This document shows positions 29,643 through 39,600 of a stretch of 64,000 bases of DNA, piece after piece (positions within the stretch are counted from its first letter, which is position 1; each line of letters opens with the position of its first letter). The notes beneath the pieces are model-generated. The model ran no database searches. It was given only the letters and a program-made list of their open reading frames with translations, and was not told where the DNA came from. This DNA is from Succinivibrionaceae bacterium (GTDB lineage Bacteria > Pseudomonadota > Gammaproteobacteria > Enterobacterales > Succinivibrionaceae), in the NCBI GenBank assembly GCA_016284235.1, contig JAEEOK010000117.1, positions 1 to 64,000 of the forward strand, written 5' to 3'. A program made the translations under genes and the position numbers.

Positions 29643-31049
29643 ATGGATTTTTTCAGAAACTGTTTATTTTTTCTGATCGCTATTATTGTACTTGTGGGTT
29701 TTCATGAGTTTGGACATTTTATTGTTGCAAGAATCTGCGGTGTCAAGGTTCTGAGATTTTCTCTCGGCTTTGGAAAGGTTATTTTTGCGCATAAGGGAAG
29801 AGACGGCTGTGAGTACGCACTTTCTCTTATTCCGCTTGGCGGATATGTCAAAATGCTTGACCGGCGTGAGGGGGAAGTTTCTGATGACGAGGTCGAACAC
29901 GAGTTTACCTCGCAGAATGTGTGGAAAAGACTTGCGATTGTTGCCGCAGGTCCGGTGTTCAATATCATTCTGGCCTTTTTTCTGTATTATGCCATGTTTG
30001 TTATCGGCGTAGCGGCTGTCAAGCCGTATGTTACCGGTATTACAGCGGAATCACAGGCATGGCAGGCGGGACTGCGCAATGATGATCTTATCCTCAGAGT
30101 TGATGACAAGGATGTGATTGACTGGGAGGATGCATTATATGAACTCATTCAGCACGTTGGAGACGATTCGGTCCGTCTTACAGTTAGGGATCGGGCAGGC
30201 AATGTATCAGAAAAGCGTCTTGATCTTGCAGACTGGAGTATTCACAGGGATCAGGGCGGAAACATTTTTCAGCCTCTGGGATTTTCTCCGAAGTTTTACA
30301 ATATAACCCGCCGCATCGGTGCGGTGCTGAAGGATTCTCCTGCTGAAAAAGCCGGATTAAAGAAGGGTGATGAGGTAGAGAGCATTGACGGCCGCAGTGT
30401 CGAGTCATGGTTTGATTTTTCATCATATATTGCAGCAAGACCTGGACAGACGGTTACTGTTGGGGTTTTAAGATCTGATATTCCATCCGGGATTCTGGAT
30501 GGTAATGAGGAGATTAATTATGCCGATTATCCTTCGGAGAGGAAATTTTTCAGTGTGACGCTGGGCCGCGTCGGAGAGCCGGAGAGTCCCAAGGGGCAGA
30601 TTGGAGTCCAGGTTATGGTTGAGCCTCTGGAGGACGGAACACGTTTTATCCGCAAGTACGGCCTGGGTGAAGCTGTTTTTAAATCTGTCGATAAGATGAT
30701 TTCCGTATGTAAGATGACAGTTGTTACAATAGGCAAGCTTGTAAACGGATCAATTCCGGTGGAGAACATAAGCGGACCTATTGCAATAGCAAAATCAGCC
30801 GGAATAACAGCATCGATAGGAATTGAGTATTTTATAGGTTTTATGGCTCTGATCAGTATAAACCTGGGTATAATGAACCTTATTCCGCTTCCTGTTCTTG
30901 ACGGCGGACACATTATGTTTTATACCGTTGAGGCTTTGACAGGACGCAGGCTGCCGGATAAAGTAATGCTGGGTCTCATGTATTTGGGTATATTTGTGTT
31001 ATTATTAATAATGACGCTTGCTGTTTACAACGATATTGTTTTTGACTGA
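29643..31049 (+). CDS. rseP: RseP site-2 zinc metalloprotease
   Basis: HEFGHFIVARICGVKVLRFSLGFG, PDZ domains, NLIPLPVLDGGH. Confidence 0.96.
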   Translation: MDFFRNCLFFLIAIIVLVGFHEFGHFIVARICGVKVLRFSLGFGKVIFAHKGRDGCEYALSLIPLGGYVKMLDRREGEVSDDEVEHEFTSQNVWKRLAIVAAGPVFNIILAFFLYYAMFVIGVAAVKPYVTGITAESQAWQAGLRNDDLILRVDDKDVIDWEDALYELIQHVGDDSVRLTVRDRAGNVSEKRLDLADWSIHRDQGGNIFQPLGFSPKFYNITRRIGAVLKDSPAEKAGLKKGDEVESIDGRSVESWFDFSSYIAARPGQTVTVGVLRSDIPSGILDGNEEINYADYPSERKFFSVTLGRVGEPESPKGQIGVQVMVEPLEDGTRFIRKYGLGEAVFKSVDKMISVCKMTVVTIGKLVNGSIPVENISGPIAIAKSAGITASIGIEYFIGFMALISINLGIMNLIPLPVLDGGHIMFYTVEALTGRRLPDKVMLGLMYLGIFVLLLIMTLAVYNDIVFD

Positions 31050-31151
31050 TTCCGACAGGAATCAGCTGTTTATTTTTTTGTTTGATTGAGATATTTTTAT
31101 ACGACTTTTCTTCGACATGCTGATGTTGAAAATACGGTCGCAGGTGATTTT

Positions 31152-33557
31152 ATGAAAAGATTAGGTATCGGGCTGCTTGCTCTGGCAATGGGAATGTCTG
31201 CTGTGGCAGCTGAGATCAGGGATATAAAGCTTGAAGGGCTTCAGAGAGTCTCGCTGGGAGCGGTTCTTCTTAATATACCGGTCGGTGTCGGCGACAGGGT
31301 CGGTGACAGGGAAGTGGCCGAGGTAATCAAGAAACTCTATGCAACAGGCAATTTTGATGATGTCGATGCCGAATTGAGAAGTGACGGAACCCTGGCAATC
31401 AAAGTCAAGGAGCGTCCGACGATTTCAAGTATAGAATATGCCGGAAATGATGATATCAAGGAAGACAAGATTGAGCCTATAATAAACGATCTCGGTATTC
31501 GTGTCGGCGAACCTCTGAACAGAGCAAAGCTGACTGAGGTTGAAATGGGGCTTACTGAATATTATCACACCAACGGCAAGTATCAGGCAGTGGTCAAGGT
31601 CCTTGTTACAGATTTGCCGCGCAACCGCGTAAAGCTTCGCATTCAGTTCGCTGAGGGCAAGTCTTCCCGTATCAAGCAGCTCAATATCATCGGCAACAAG
31701 GTTTTTACCGAGAAGAAGATTCTGTCTGTTCTTGAACTTGATGATGATTCTCCGTGGTGGGATTTCTTCTCTTCCGACAAGTACAGCAAAACTAAGCTTG
31801 AGGGTGATCTCGAGAAGCTTAAATCGTTTTATCTCAATCGCGGATATATCCGCTTTGACATCAAAAATACTGATGTCTCCATCACTCCAGACAAGAAGGG
31901 CGTGTATGTGACTCTTAACATTCACGAGGGCGATCAGTATACGGTCAAGGCAGTGAATGTTTCAGGCGATCTTATTAAGCGTGACGATGAAATCAAGAAT
32001 CTGGTCACCATTGTTCCGGGCGATGTTTATTCCAAGCAGGTGACAACAAACAACGAGCAGATGATTTCGAATTTTGTGGGAAAGTTCGGTTATTCAGACG
32101 CACAGGTTGTTACCTATCCGAAGATTGATGATGAGAAGAAGGAAGTCGTCCTTAACATGTTTGTGACTCCGGGACCGCGGGTATCGGTTAATGAAATCAG
32201 GATTTCCGGAAACAAGGTTACAAAGGATGTGGTTGTCCGCCGGGAACTTCGTCAGTTTGAGGGTTCATGGCTTTCAAATGAAAAGGTTGAGCAGTCAAAG
32301 AAACGTCTGGGACGGCTCGGATTTTTTGAAAAGGTGGATATAAACACTGTCAAGATCCCTGGATCAGAGGATATGGTGGATCTTGAAGTTAAAGTAAAGG
32401 AGCGTCAGGTTAACTCCATATCTGGAACCGTAAGTTACGGTACGGTCTCGGGTATTTCATTCGGTGCCAAGCTGGCGCAGGATAATATGCTGGGTTACGG
32501 TCTCAGGGGTGAAATTGAATGGAGCTGGGCCAAGGCGCACCGCAAGTATTCCCTGTCTCTGAAGGATCCTTATTTCACACTTGACGGCATAAGTCTGACC
32601 GGAAAGGTGTACTATGATGACTATCGCGCCGGTGAGGATGATCTTATCAACTATGAGAACCGTACCATAGGTGCTGAACTCAGAGCCGGTTATCCGGTTA
32701 ATGAACTGAATTTTCTCGAGTACGGCATTAATGTGGAGCGCAGTCTGATTTCTCAGGTTCAGTCGTATGCTCAGATACAGAAGTTCTGGAATATCTATGA
32801 GCCGTATACTGATAAAGATAATCGTCTGAAGATCAATACCTATGCCTTAAGCTTTGACTGGACCCGCAATAATCTGGATAAGGGTATTTTCCCGATGGAC
32901 GGCGACAGGGAGGAATTCTGGATTAAGGTTGCCATACCCGGATCCGACATTCAGTACTACAAGGCTACGTTTGACGTTTCCAAATTCTGGCCGCTTACGC
33001 GTCAGCATGACTACAGTTTTAATTTAAGGGGAACTGTAGGCTACGGCAACGGTTACGGCAAGGTCAGGGGTTACAACCAGGTTCTTCCGTTCTTCCAGAA
33101 TTTCTATGCCGGCGGCGGTCCTTGGCTGAGAGGTTTTAAAAACAACTCTGTCGGTCCTAAGGCCATATATTCGTTCCCTTATGCAGGCACGATGTCTGAG
33201 GTGGGAACTTCAAATTCCATCGGCGGCAATGCAATGTGGGCACTTACAGCAGAGCTGATTGTTCCTACTCCGTTTGTGAGTGAGGAGTATGCCGATCAGC
33301 TTCGTACTTCAATTTTCTTTGATATGGGTAATGTCTTTGATACCACCTATGATCCGGGACGTTTTGATCACTGCATGGCTCACTGCAACAAGATTTATGA
33401 TATGAAGGATCCTTGGCGCTATCGCAGCTCCGTCGGTGTGACGCTTCAGTGGATGTCACCGGTAGGTCCGATTGCCATTTCCTTTGCACGTCCGGTCAAG
33501 GAGCGTGTCGGAGATGATACCGAGGTATTTTCTTTCAGTATTGGACAAACATTCTAA
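31152..33557 (+). CDS. bamA: Outer membrane protein assembly factor BamA
   Basis: Signal peptide, POTRA repeats (IRDIKLEGLQRVS), Omp85 barrel ending FSFSIGQTF; position between rseP and skp. Confidence 0.96.
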   Translation: MKRLGIGLLALAMGMSAVAAEIRDIKLEGLQRVSLGAVLLNIPVGVGDRVGDREVAEVIKKLYATGNFDDVDAELRSDGTLAIKVKERPTISSIEYAGNDDIKEDKIEPIINDLGIRVGEPLNRAKLTEVEMGLTEYYHTNGKYQAVVKVLVTDLPRNRVKLRIQFAEGKSSRIKQLNIIGNKVFTEKKILSVLELDDDSPWWDFFSSDKYSKTKLEGDLEKLKSFYLNRGYIRFDIKNTDVSITPDKKGVYVTLNIHEGDQYTVKAVNVSGDLIKRDDEIKNLVTIVPGDVYSKQVTTNNEQMISNFVGKFGYSDAQVVTYPKIDDEKKEVVLNMFVTPGPRVSVNEIRISGNKVTKDVVVRRELRQFEGSWLSNEKVEQSKKRLGRLGFFEKVDINTVKIPGSEDMVDLEVKVKERQVNSISGTVSYGTVSGISFGAKLAQDNMLGYGLRGEIEWSWAKAHRKYSLSLKDPYFTLDGISLTGKVYYDDYRAGEDDLINYENRTIGAELRAGYPVNELNFLEYGINVERSLISQVQSYAQIQKFWNIYEPYTDKDNRLKINTYALSFDWTRNNLDKGIFPMDGDREEFWIKVAIPGSDIQYYKATFDVSKFWPLTRQHDYSFNLRGTVGYGNGYGKVRGYNQVLPFFQNFYAGGGPWLRGFKNNSVGPKAIYSFPYAGTMSEVGTSNSIGGNAMWALTAELIVPTPFVSEEYADQLRTSIFFDMGNVFDTTYDPGRFDHCMAHCNKIYDMKDPWRYRSSVGVTLQWMSPVGPIAISFARPVKERVGDDTEVFSFSIGQTF

Positions 33558-33577
33558 TTATATATTGAGGTTAAAAA

Positions 33578-34093
33578 ATGAAAAAATTATTGACAGGTCT
33601 TGCTTTAAGTTTCGCTCTCGTTGCAGGATCCGCAGCTCAGGCTGCTAATCCAACCTCTGTTGCAGTAATCAATCTGCCGCAGATTCTGAAGGAGATTCCG
33701 CAGTCAGCTCAGGTAAAGAAAAAACTTGAATCAGAATTTTCAGGTCGCCAGGCTGAACTCAAGAAGCTTAATGATCAGTACACCGCTCTTGTTGAAAAAT
33801 TAAAGAAGAACGGTGCCTACATGAAGGAGCAGGAGCAGATCAGCACACAGCGCAAGGCTCAGGAGCTCCAGTCACAGCTTCAGATGAAGGGACAGGCTCT
33901 GATGGAGGATCAGCGCCGACGTGTAGCTGAAGAGGAAGCAAAGATTATGGAAAAGATTGCCACCGCTGTTGAGAAGATTGCAAAGCAGAGGGGATATGAT
34001 CTTGTTATCAATGGTGTTGCAGCTGTTGTTTATGCCAACGATTCTATTGATATTTCCAAAGAAGTTATCCAGATGGTCAGCAAGAGCAACTAA
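33578..34093 (+). CDS. skp: OmpH/Skp periplasmic chaperone
   Basis: MKKLLTGLALSFALVAGSAAQA signal, coiled coil, position between bamA and lpxD. Confidence 0.92.
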   Translation: MKKLLTGLALSFALVAGSAAQAANPTSVAVINLPQILKEIPQSAQVKKKLESEFSGRQAELKKLNDQYTALVEKLKKNGAYMKEQEQISTQRKAQELQSQLQMKGQALMEDQRRRVAEEEAKIMEKIATAVEKIAKQRGYDLVINGVAAVVYANDSIDISKEVIQMVSKSN

Positions 34094-34095
34094 TT

Positions 34096-35133
34096 ATGGC
34101 ATATACCTTAGGTGAAATCGCAGAGCGTCTTAAAGCTCAACTTCATGGTGATCCTTCAGTTCAGATTAGCAGAGTTGCCAATCTGAGTACAGCAGGCCAG
34201 GGAGATATCAGTTTTCTTAATGATGCAAAGTACAGGGCTGATCTTTCTTCTACCGGGGCAAGTGCTGTAATTATCAGAGAGTCTGATCTTGAACACTGTA
34301 AAACATCAGCGCTGGTAATGAATGATCCTTATGTCGGTTTCGCTTTAGTAGCTCAGATGCTTGATACTACTCCGAAACAGAAGGCTGGGATCCATCCGTC
34401 CGCGGTTATTGCAGAAGATGCGAAAATCGGCAGCGGTGTTTCTGTCGGTGCAAATGCTGTTATCGATTCAGGTGCACAGATAGGGGATGATGCGGTAATA
34501 GGTCCGAACTGCTATATCGGCTGCAATGCTGTTATAGGTGCGCGTACCAGGTTATGGTCCAACTGCAGTGTGTATCATAATGTCAAAATCGGTACAGACT
34601 GTCTGCTTCAGTCTGGTGCTGTTATCGGATCAGACGGTTTCGGTTACGCAAACGACAAGGGCAGATGGATAAAGATCCCTCAGCTGGGCAGCGTGATAAT
34701 CGGTAATCATGTTGAAATCGGAGCAAATACCTGTATTGATCGAGGTGCGATAGATAATACAGTGATTGAGGATAATGTGATTATTGATAATCTCTGCCAG
34801 GTTGCTCACAACGTTCGGATCGGATCAGGATCAGCCATGGCCGGCGCGGCGGTTGTTGCCGGATCCACATCCATAGGACGTTACTGCATTATAGGCGGAC
34901 GCAGTGTGTTTAACGGTCACATCAGTATATGTGACGGAACAACTGTTGCCGGTGCAACTTCCGTAATGCGCAGCATAACCAAACCAGGCACCTACTCGTC
35001 CGGTGTTCCGGAAATGACTGATCATAAATGGCGGAAGGTAATGGCATGCCTTCCTATGCTTGACGAAGTATACAAGACCGCCCGCAAGGCTCAGAAAATT
35101 GTAGAAGCCTTGAATGATCAGAAAAAGGATTGA
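34096..35133 (+). CDS. lpxD: UDP-3-O-acylglucosamine N-acyltransferase
   Basis: Hexapeptide repeats; GSDGFGYANDKGRWIKIPQLGSVIIGNHVEIGANTCIDRGAIDNT. Confidence 0.96.
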   Translation: MAYTLGEIAERLKAQLHGDPSVQISRVANLSTAGQGDISFLNDAKYRADLSSTGASAVIIRESDLEHCKTSALVMNDPYVGFALVAQMLDTTPKQKAGIHPSAVIAEDAKIGSGVSVGANAVIDSGAQIGDDAVIGPNCYIGCNAVIGARTRLWSNCSVYHNVKIGTDCLLQSGAVIGSDGFGYANDKGRWIKIPQLGSVIIGNHVEIGANTCIDRGAIDNTVIEDNVIIDNLCQVAHNVRIGSGSAMAGAAVVAGSTSIGRYCIIGGRSVFNGHISICDGTTVAGATSVMRSITKPGTYSSGVPEMTDHKWRKVMACLPMLDEVYKTARKAQKIVEALNDQKKD

Positions 35134-35155
35134 GTTATAATCTGTTGCTTTTTTC

Positions 35156-35183
35156 AGGATCGGTTCGTCCGGTCCTTTTTTGA
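35156..35183 (+). terminator. Terminator after lpxD with TTCG loop
   Basis: AGGATCGG-TTCG-TCCGGTCCTTTTTT. Confidence 0.6.
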
Positions 35184-35486
35184 TCCTTCTGTAAAAATCC
35201 AGCATTGTGCCAGCCGGTAATGCTTCTGCTTTCCTCTTGCTGCGGATCCCGGCTGAGTTTTAATTAAACCTGGTTGTTTGAAACATAAAAGATAAGATGT
35301 CATTATCAAGGCGTGAAATTGTAATAAGTTTCATCTGATACAGAACTGTAATTGATATTGATTCATAATTATATCCAAATATGTGACATAAATAATACAT
35401 TTATACTGGATTATTTGTATAATTATTAACTAATAACAAAATGATTGTTTTTATAAGGCGTATTTCGTAGAATACAGGAGTTTCCC

Positions 35487-36041
35487 GTGACTGATAATAA
35501 GTCATCCAAAATAAATTCCGAAGCGGAGAAAACAGATTCTCAGCATGACGAAAAGAACATGACCACAGTCTGCTATCTTGAGAGAAACGGACAGTATCTC
35601 CTCATTCACCGTGTGAAGAAGGAGAATGATATCAATAAGGATAAACTGATAGGCATCGGCGGTCATTTTGAAAAAGGAGAATCCCCGGAGGAGTGCATGT
35701 CCAGGGAAATGCACGAGGAATGCAACATAACTCTTAAGGATATGAGAATGCGGGGTTTTATAACCTTCGACTCAAACAAGTTCGGCTGCGTTTATATGTT
35801 TCTGTTCTCCGCCACGGAGTACGAAGGAGAAATTGCACAGGACTGCAGCGAGGGCGTACTCACATGGGTTGATAAGGAGCAGCTGCTCCGGAGCCCCGCA
35901 GTCTGGGAAGGTGACAGAATTTTTCTTAAACTGCTGGATGAAAGAAAGGATTTTTTCTCCCTGAAGCTCAGTTATGACGGGGAAAAACTTATCGGTGCCT
36001 GTCTTGATGGTAAACAGCTGAATCTGGATGAAGATATTTAA
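35487..36041 (+). CDS. NUDIX hydrolase
   Basis: Nudix box GHFEKGESPEECMSREMHEECNI. Confidence 0.85.
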   Translation: MTDNKSSKINSEAEKTDSQHDEKNMTTVCYLERNGQYLLIHRVKKENDINKDKLIGIGGHFEKGESPEECMSREMHEECNITLKDMRMRGFITFDSNKFGCVYMFLFSATEYEGEIAQDCSEGVLTWVDKEQLLRSPAVWEGDRIFLKLLDERKDFFSLKLSYDGEKLIGACLDGKQLNLDEDI

Positions 36042-36302
36042 CCATACCGCCTTTTTTTAGTCCGGCGTATCAGGATACTGACTCGAAATGATAATAACTC
36101 TGATGATATGCATGCGGATAAAGTGATGTACATCTCATTACTGAAATTCGTAAAAAAGAGATTTTCGAAATTGCCGCATCGATCAGATGCCTTTTTTTTC
36201 AGACAGAAAAAAAATGATATAATACGGCAATATGATCATTTTGATTTGAAGTAATTTTTAACTATTTGAATATATGTTTTTAATAAACAGAAGGATTTTA
36301 AA

Positions 36303-36779
36303 TTGAGTACTGAAGAAGTTAAAGAAGAGCAGCATCCTCTGAATGTTAGAGAAATTCAGGAGTTGCTTCCTCATCGCTATCCGTTCCTCCTTGTGGATAA
36401 GGTGGTTGATTATACCTACAATGACGAGAAGAAGGTTTTAAAGGCGATTAAAAATGTTACTGTTAATGAACCTTTCTTCCAGGGACATTTTCCTGGCAAG
36501 CCTGTATTTCCTGGTGTCCTTATACTTGAGGCCCTGGCTCAGGCAACAGGCATCCTTTCCTTCAAGGCTGTAGGAAAGCCCAAGGATGACGAACTTTACT
36601 ATTTTGCCGCCATTGATAATGCCAGGTTCAAGCGTCCGGTATTCCCGGGTGATCAGCTTGTTCTTGATGTTGTTCTTATCCGTGAGGTTAGGGGCGTTGC
36701 CAAATTTAGCGGCACGGCTTCTGTAAACGGAGAGGTTGTATGCACAGCTGAACTTATGTGTGCAAAAAGAAAGGCCTGA
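36303..36779 (+). CDS. fabZ: (3R)-hydroxymyristoyl-ACP dehydratase
   Basis: [17 protein letters not shown]...[26 protein letters not shown]. Confidence 0.96.
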   Translation: MSTEEVKEEQHPLNVREIQELLPHRYPFLLVDKVVDYTYNDEKKVLKAIKNVTVNEPFFQGHFPGKPVFPGVLILEALAQATGILSFKAVGKPKDDELYYFAAIDNARFKRPVFPGDQLVLDVVLIREVRGVAKFSGTASVNGEVVCTAELMCAKRKA

Positions 36780-36793
36780 TAGGAAAGAAAGTT

Positions 36794-37600
36794 ATGATAG
36801 ACAGTACAGCAAAGATAGACAGTTCAGCTGTTGTACATGAGACGGCCATTATCGGTCGCAATGTGGTTGTTGGTCCGGGTGTTGAAGTCGGTCCGTACAC
36901 TCTGATTGGTGATAATGTTGAAATAGGAGCCGGAACTAAAATTATGTCCCATGTTGTGCTGAAGGGCCCGACAAAAATGGGATGCCGCAATATTGTCTAT
37001 CAGTTTGCTTCGATCGGAGAGGACTGCCAGGATAAAAAGTACGCCGGAGAGGAAACCAGTCTTGAAATCGGTGATGACAATGTATTTCGCGAACACTGTT
37101 CTGTTCATCGGGGAACTGTTCAGGATCAGGGTTTGACCAAAATCGGCTCACGCAATCTTTTCATGATCAATTCTCATGTAGCCCATGACTGTGTTATAGG
37201 CAATGACTGTATATTTGCAAATAATGCAACTCTTGCCGGACATGTTCATATTGGTAACTATGTAATATTCGGCGGACTGACTGCGATTCATCAGCACGGC
37301 CGTGTGGGTGATCATGCGTTTATAGCCGGATGTGCCGGTCTTAACAAAGACTGTCCTCCTTTTGTTATGGCTGCGGATCACTATGCCAAGCCGGTTGGTA
37401 TTAATTCCGAAGGTCTCAAGCGCCGGGGCTTTTCATCTCAGCAGATTGAGAGCATCAGACATGCATACAAGATCCTGTATCGTCAGAATCTTTCTCTGGA
37501 GGATGCAAGAAAAGAGATTTCAAAGCTTGCTGAGCAGGAACCTTGTCTTCTGGTGATGGTGGATTTCCTTAATGCTACGCAGAGAGGAATAATCAGATAA
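36794..37600 (+). CDS. lpxA: UDP-N-acetylglucosamine acyltransferase
   Basis: [35 protein letters not shown]..., hexapeptide repeats, [21 protein letters not shown]. Confidence 0.96.
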   Translation: MIDSTAKIDSSAVVHETAIIGRNVVVGPGVEVGPYTLIGDNVEIGAGTKIMSHVVLKGPTKMGCRNIVYQFASIGEDCQDKKYAGEETSLEIGDDNVFREHCSVHRGTVQDQGLTKIGSRNLFMINSHVAHDCVIGNDCIFANNATLAGHVHIGNYVIFGGLTAIHQHGRVGDHAFIAGCAGLNKDCPPFVMAADHYAKPVGINSEGLKRRGFSSQQIESIRHAYKILYRQNLSLEDARKEISKLAEQEPCLLVMVDFLNATQRGIIR

Positions 37601-37601
37601 T

Positions 37602-38747
37602 ATGTCCAAGCCACTGCTGATAGGCATTGTTGCCGGCGAGGTTTCCGGAGATAATCTGGGTGCCGGTCTTATTACCGAAATACGTCGCAGACTTCCTAAT
37701 GTTTCCTTTGTCGGAATAGGCGGTCCGAGAATGAGAGCCGCCGGTCTTAATGTCTGGTATCCTGTTGATGAACTTTCTGTTATGGGACTGGAGGTTATCA
37801 GAAAATTAGGCAGAATTCTTAAACTCCGCAGAGAAATAATCAAAAATATGAAGGAGGAGCAGATAGATCTGTTTATTGGAATCGATGCTCCTGATTTCAA
37901 TCTTTCGGTAGAAGAGAGTCTTCATGCCGCCGGAATCAAAACGGTTCATTATGTCAGTCCGTCGGTGTGGGCATGGCGTCAGAACAGAGTTTATAAAATC
38001 AAAAGGGCTGTGGATCATGTACTGTGTCTGCTTCCTTTTGAGAAGCGCTTCTATGATGAGTATGAGGTGCCGGCTACATTTGTAGGGCATACGATGGCGG
38101 ATCTGATCCCGCTCGATACGGACAGAAACATGTCCCGCAGGATGCTTAATCTGAATGAAAAGAGTTTATATCTTGCAGTTCTGCCAGGCAGCCGCACCGG
38201 TGAGATCAGGGCTCTTTCCCCGGTTTTTCTCAAGGCATGTCAGATCTTGAAGAAGGATTTTATCAATTTAAAGCTGATTGTTCCCATGGTTAATTCTCAG
38301 CTGAAAGATATGTTCAGCGAGTATGTAAAAAAATACGGCGAAGGATTGGATATTACAACATTTGTGGGACATTCACGTGAAGTGATGTCTGCAGCCGATG
38401 CTGTTCTTCTTTCATCCGGAACAGCCACTCTTGAGGCCATGCTTATCGGCAGACCGATGGTTGTCGCCTATAAACTTTCAAAGATCGCTGAGATGATTGC
38501 CCGCCGCCTTATAAAGATTGACGTGGTGTCTCTTCCTAATCTGCTGATTGATCGAAAACCTGTGCCAGAACTTCTTCAGGATGACTGTACGCCGGAAAAA
38601 CTGGCAGCGGCTGTCAGCAGGATCCTCAAGTCCGATAATCAGGAGCTGCTGGAGGATTTTAGAAAAGCTCACGTTCAGCTGATTAAAAATGCCGATGAGC
38701 TGGCTGCTGAAGTGTGTATCAGTGTTATCAACTCTGACGGTGCCTGA
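37602..38747 (+). CDS. lpxB: Lipid-A-disaccharide synthase
   Basis: GIVAGEVSGDNLGAGLI...VSPSVWAWRQNRVYKI...LPGSRTGEI. Confidence 0.96.
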   Translation: MSKPLLIGIVAGEVSGDNLGAGLITEIRRRLPNVSFVGIGGPRMRAAGLNVWYPVDELSVMGLEVIRKLGRILKLRREIIKNMKEEQIDLFIGIDAPDFNLSVEESLHAAGIKTVHYVSPSVWAWRQNRVYKIKRAVDHVLCLLPFEKRFYDEYEVPATFVGHTMADLIPLDTDRNMSRRMLNLNEKSLYLAVLPGSRTGEIRALSPVFLKACQILKKDFINLKLIVPMVNSQLKDMFSEYVKKYGEGLDITTFVGHSREVMSAADAVLLSSGTATLEAMLIGRPMVVAYKLSKIAEMIARRLIKIDVVSLPNLLIDRKPVPELLQDDCTPEKLAAAVSRILKSDNQELLEDFRKAHVQLIKNADELAAEVCISVINSDGA

Positions 38748-38961
38748 GAATATATTCTTCATGTATATATCATTTTTTTGATTGTGCATGCAGTTTTTTT
38801 TCTGAAGTACATGTGTTTTGCATGTATTTCGATTTTTTGACAGGAAGTCCCGTCCGGTGATCCGGCGGAGTCATTCCTGCTTAATTCTGATGTATCTCTA
38901 ATCAACGGCCTTCTTTTGCCGCTGATTAGTCCCTGTCCCGGTTTTTAATAATGGATCCCGG

Positions 38962-39600
38962 GTGATCTTTTCAAATTTTACGGATGAAGCTATGAGTTTT
39001 GTATATCCTGTTGATCCCCGCTTGTCACTTGTATGCGGAGTGGATGAGGTCGGCCGCGGACCGCTGGTCGGTGATGTGGTGACGGCAGCGGTTATCCTGG
39101 ATCCTGCACACAGAATAGAAAACCTGACTGATTCAAAAAAACTCTCGGCTAAAAAGCGCGAAGCTGTTTATGCAGAGATTGTTGCTCATGCAAAAGCCTG
39201 GGCTGTGGGTCGGGCGTCTCCTGCTGAAATTGACGAACTTAATATTCTTCATGCAACCATGCTTGCAATGAAAAGGGCTGTGGAGGCGCTTTCTTTAAAG
39301 CCTGACTATGTGCTTGTAGACGGCAACCGCGTTCCTGATTTATACTGTCCCGCTACGGCTGTTGTAAAAGGGGATCTTCTTGTTCCCGAGATCAGTGCAG
39401 CATCAATAATTGCCAAGGTTACACGCGACAGGGAGATGGATCTGCTGGCGGAAAAGTATCCGCAGTACGGATATGACAGGCATAAGGGATATCCGACAGC
39501 CGCTCATCTGGAGGCAATAAAGAAATACGGTATAAATGAACTTTACCGGAAGAGTTATGGTCCGGTTCGCAGTATTCTGACAGAAATGGAGAAGTTATGA
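38962..39600 (+). CDS. rnhB: Ribonuclease HII
   Basis: [23 protein letters not shown]...[12 protein letters not shown]. Alternative start at 38992. Confidence 0.95.
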   Translation: MIFSNFTDEAMSFVYPVDPRLSLVCGVDEVGRGPLVGDVVTAAVILDPAHRIENLTDSKKLSAKKREAVYAEIVAHAKAWAVGRASPAEIDELNILHATMLAMKRAVEALSLKPDYVLVDGNRVPDLYCPATAVVKGDLLVPEISAASIIAKVTRDREMDLLAEKYPQYGYDRHKGYPTAAHLEAIKKYGINELYRKSYGPVRSILTEMEKL

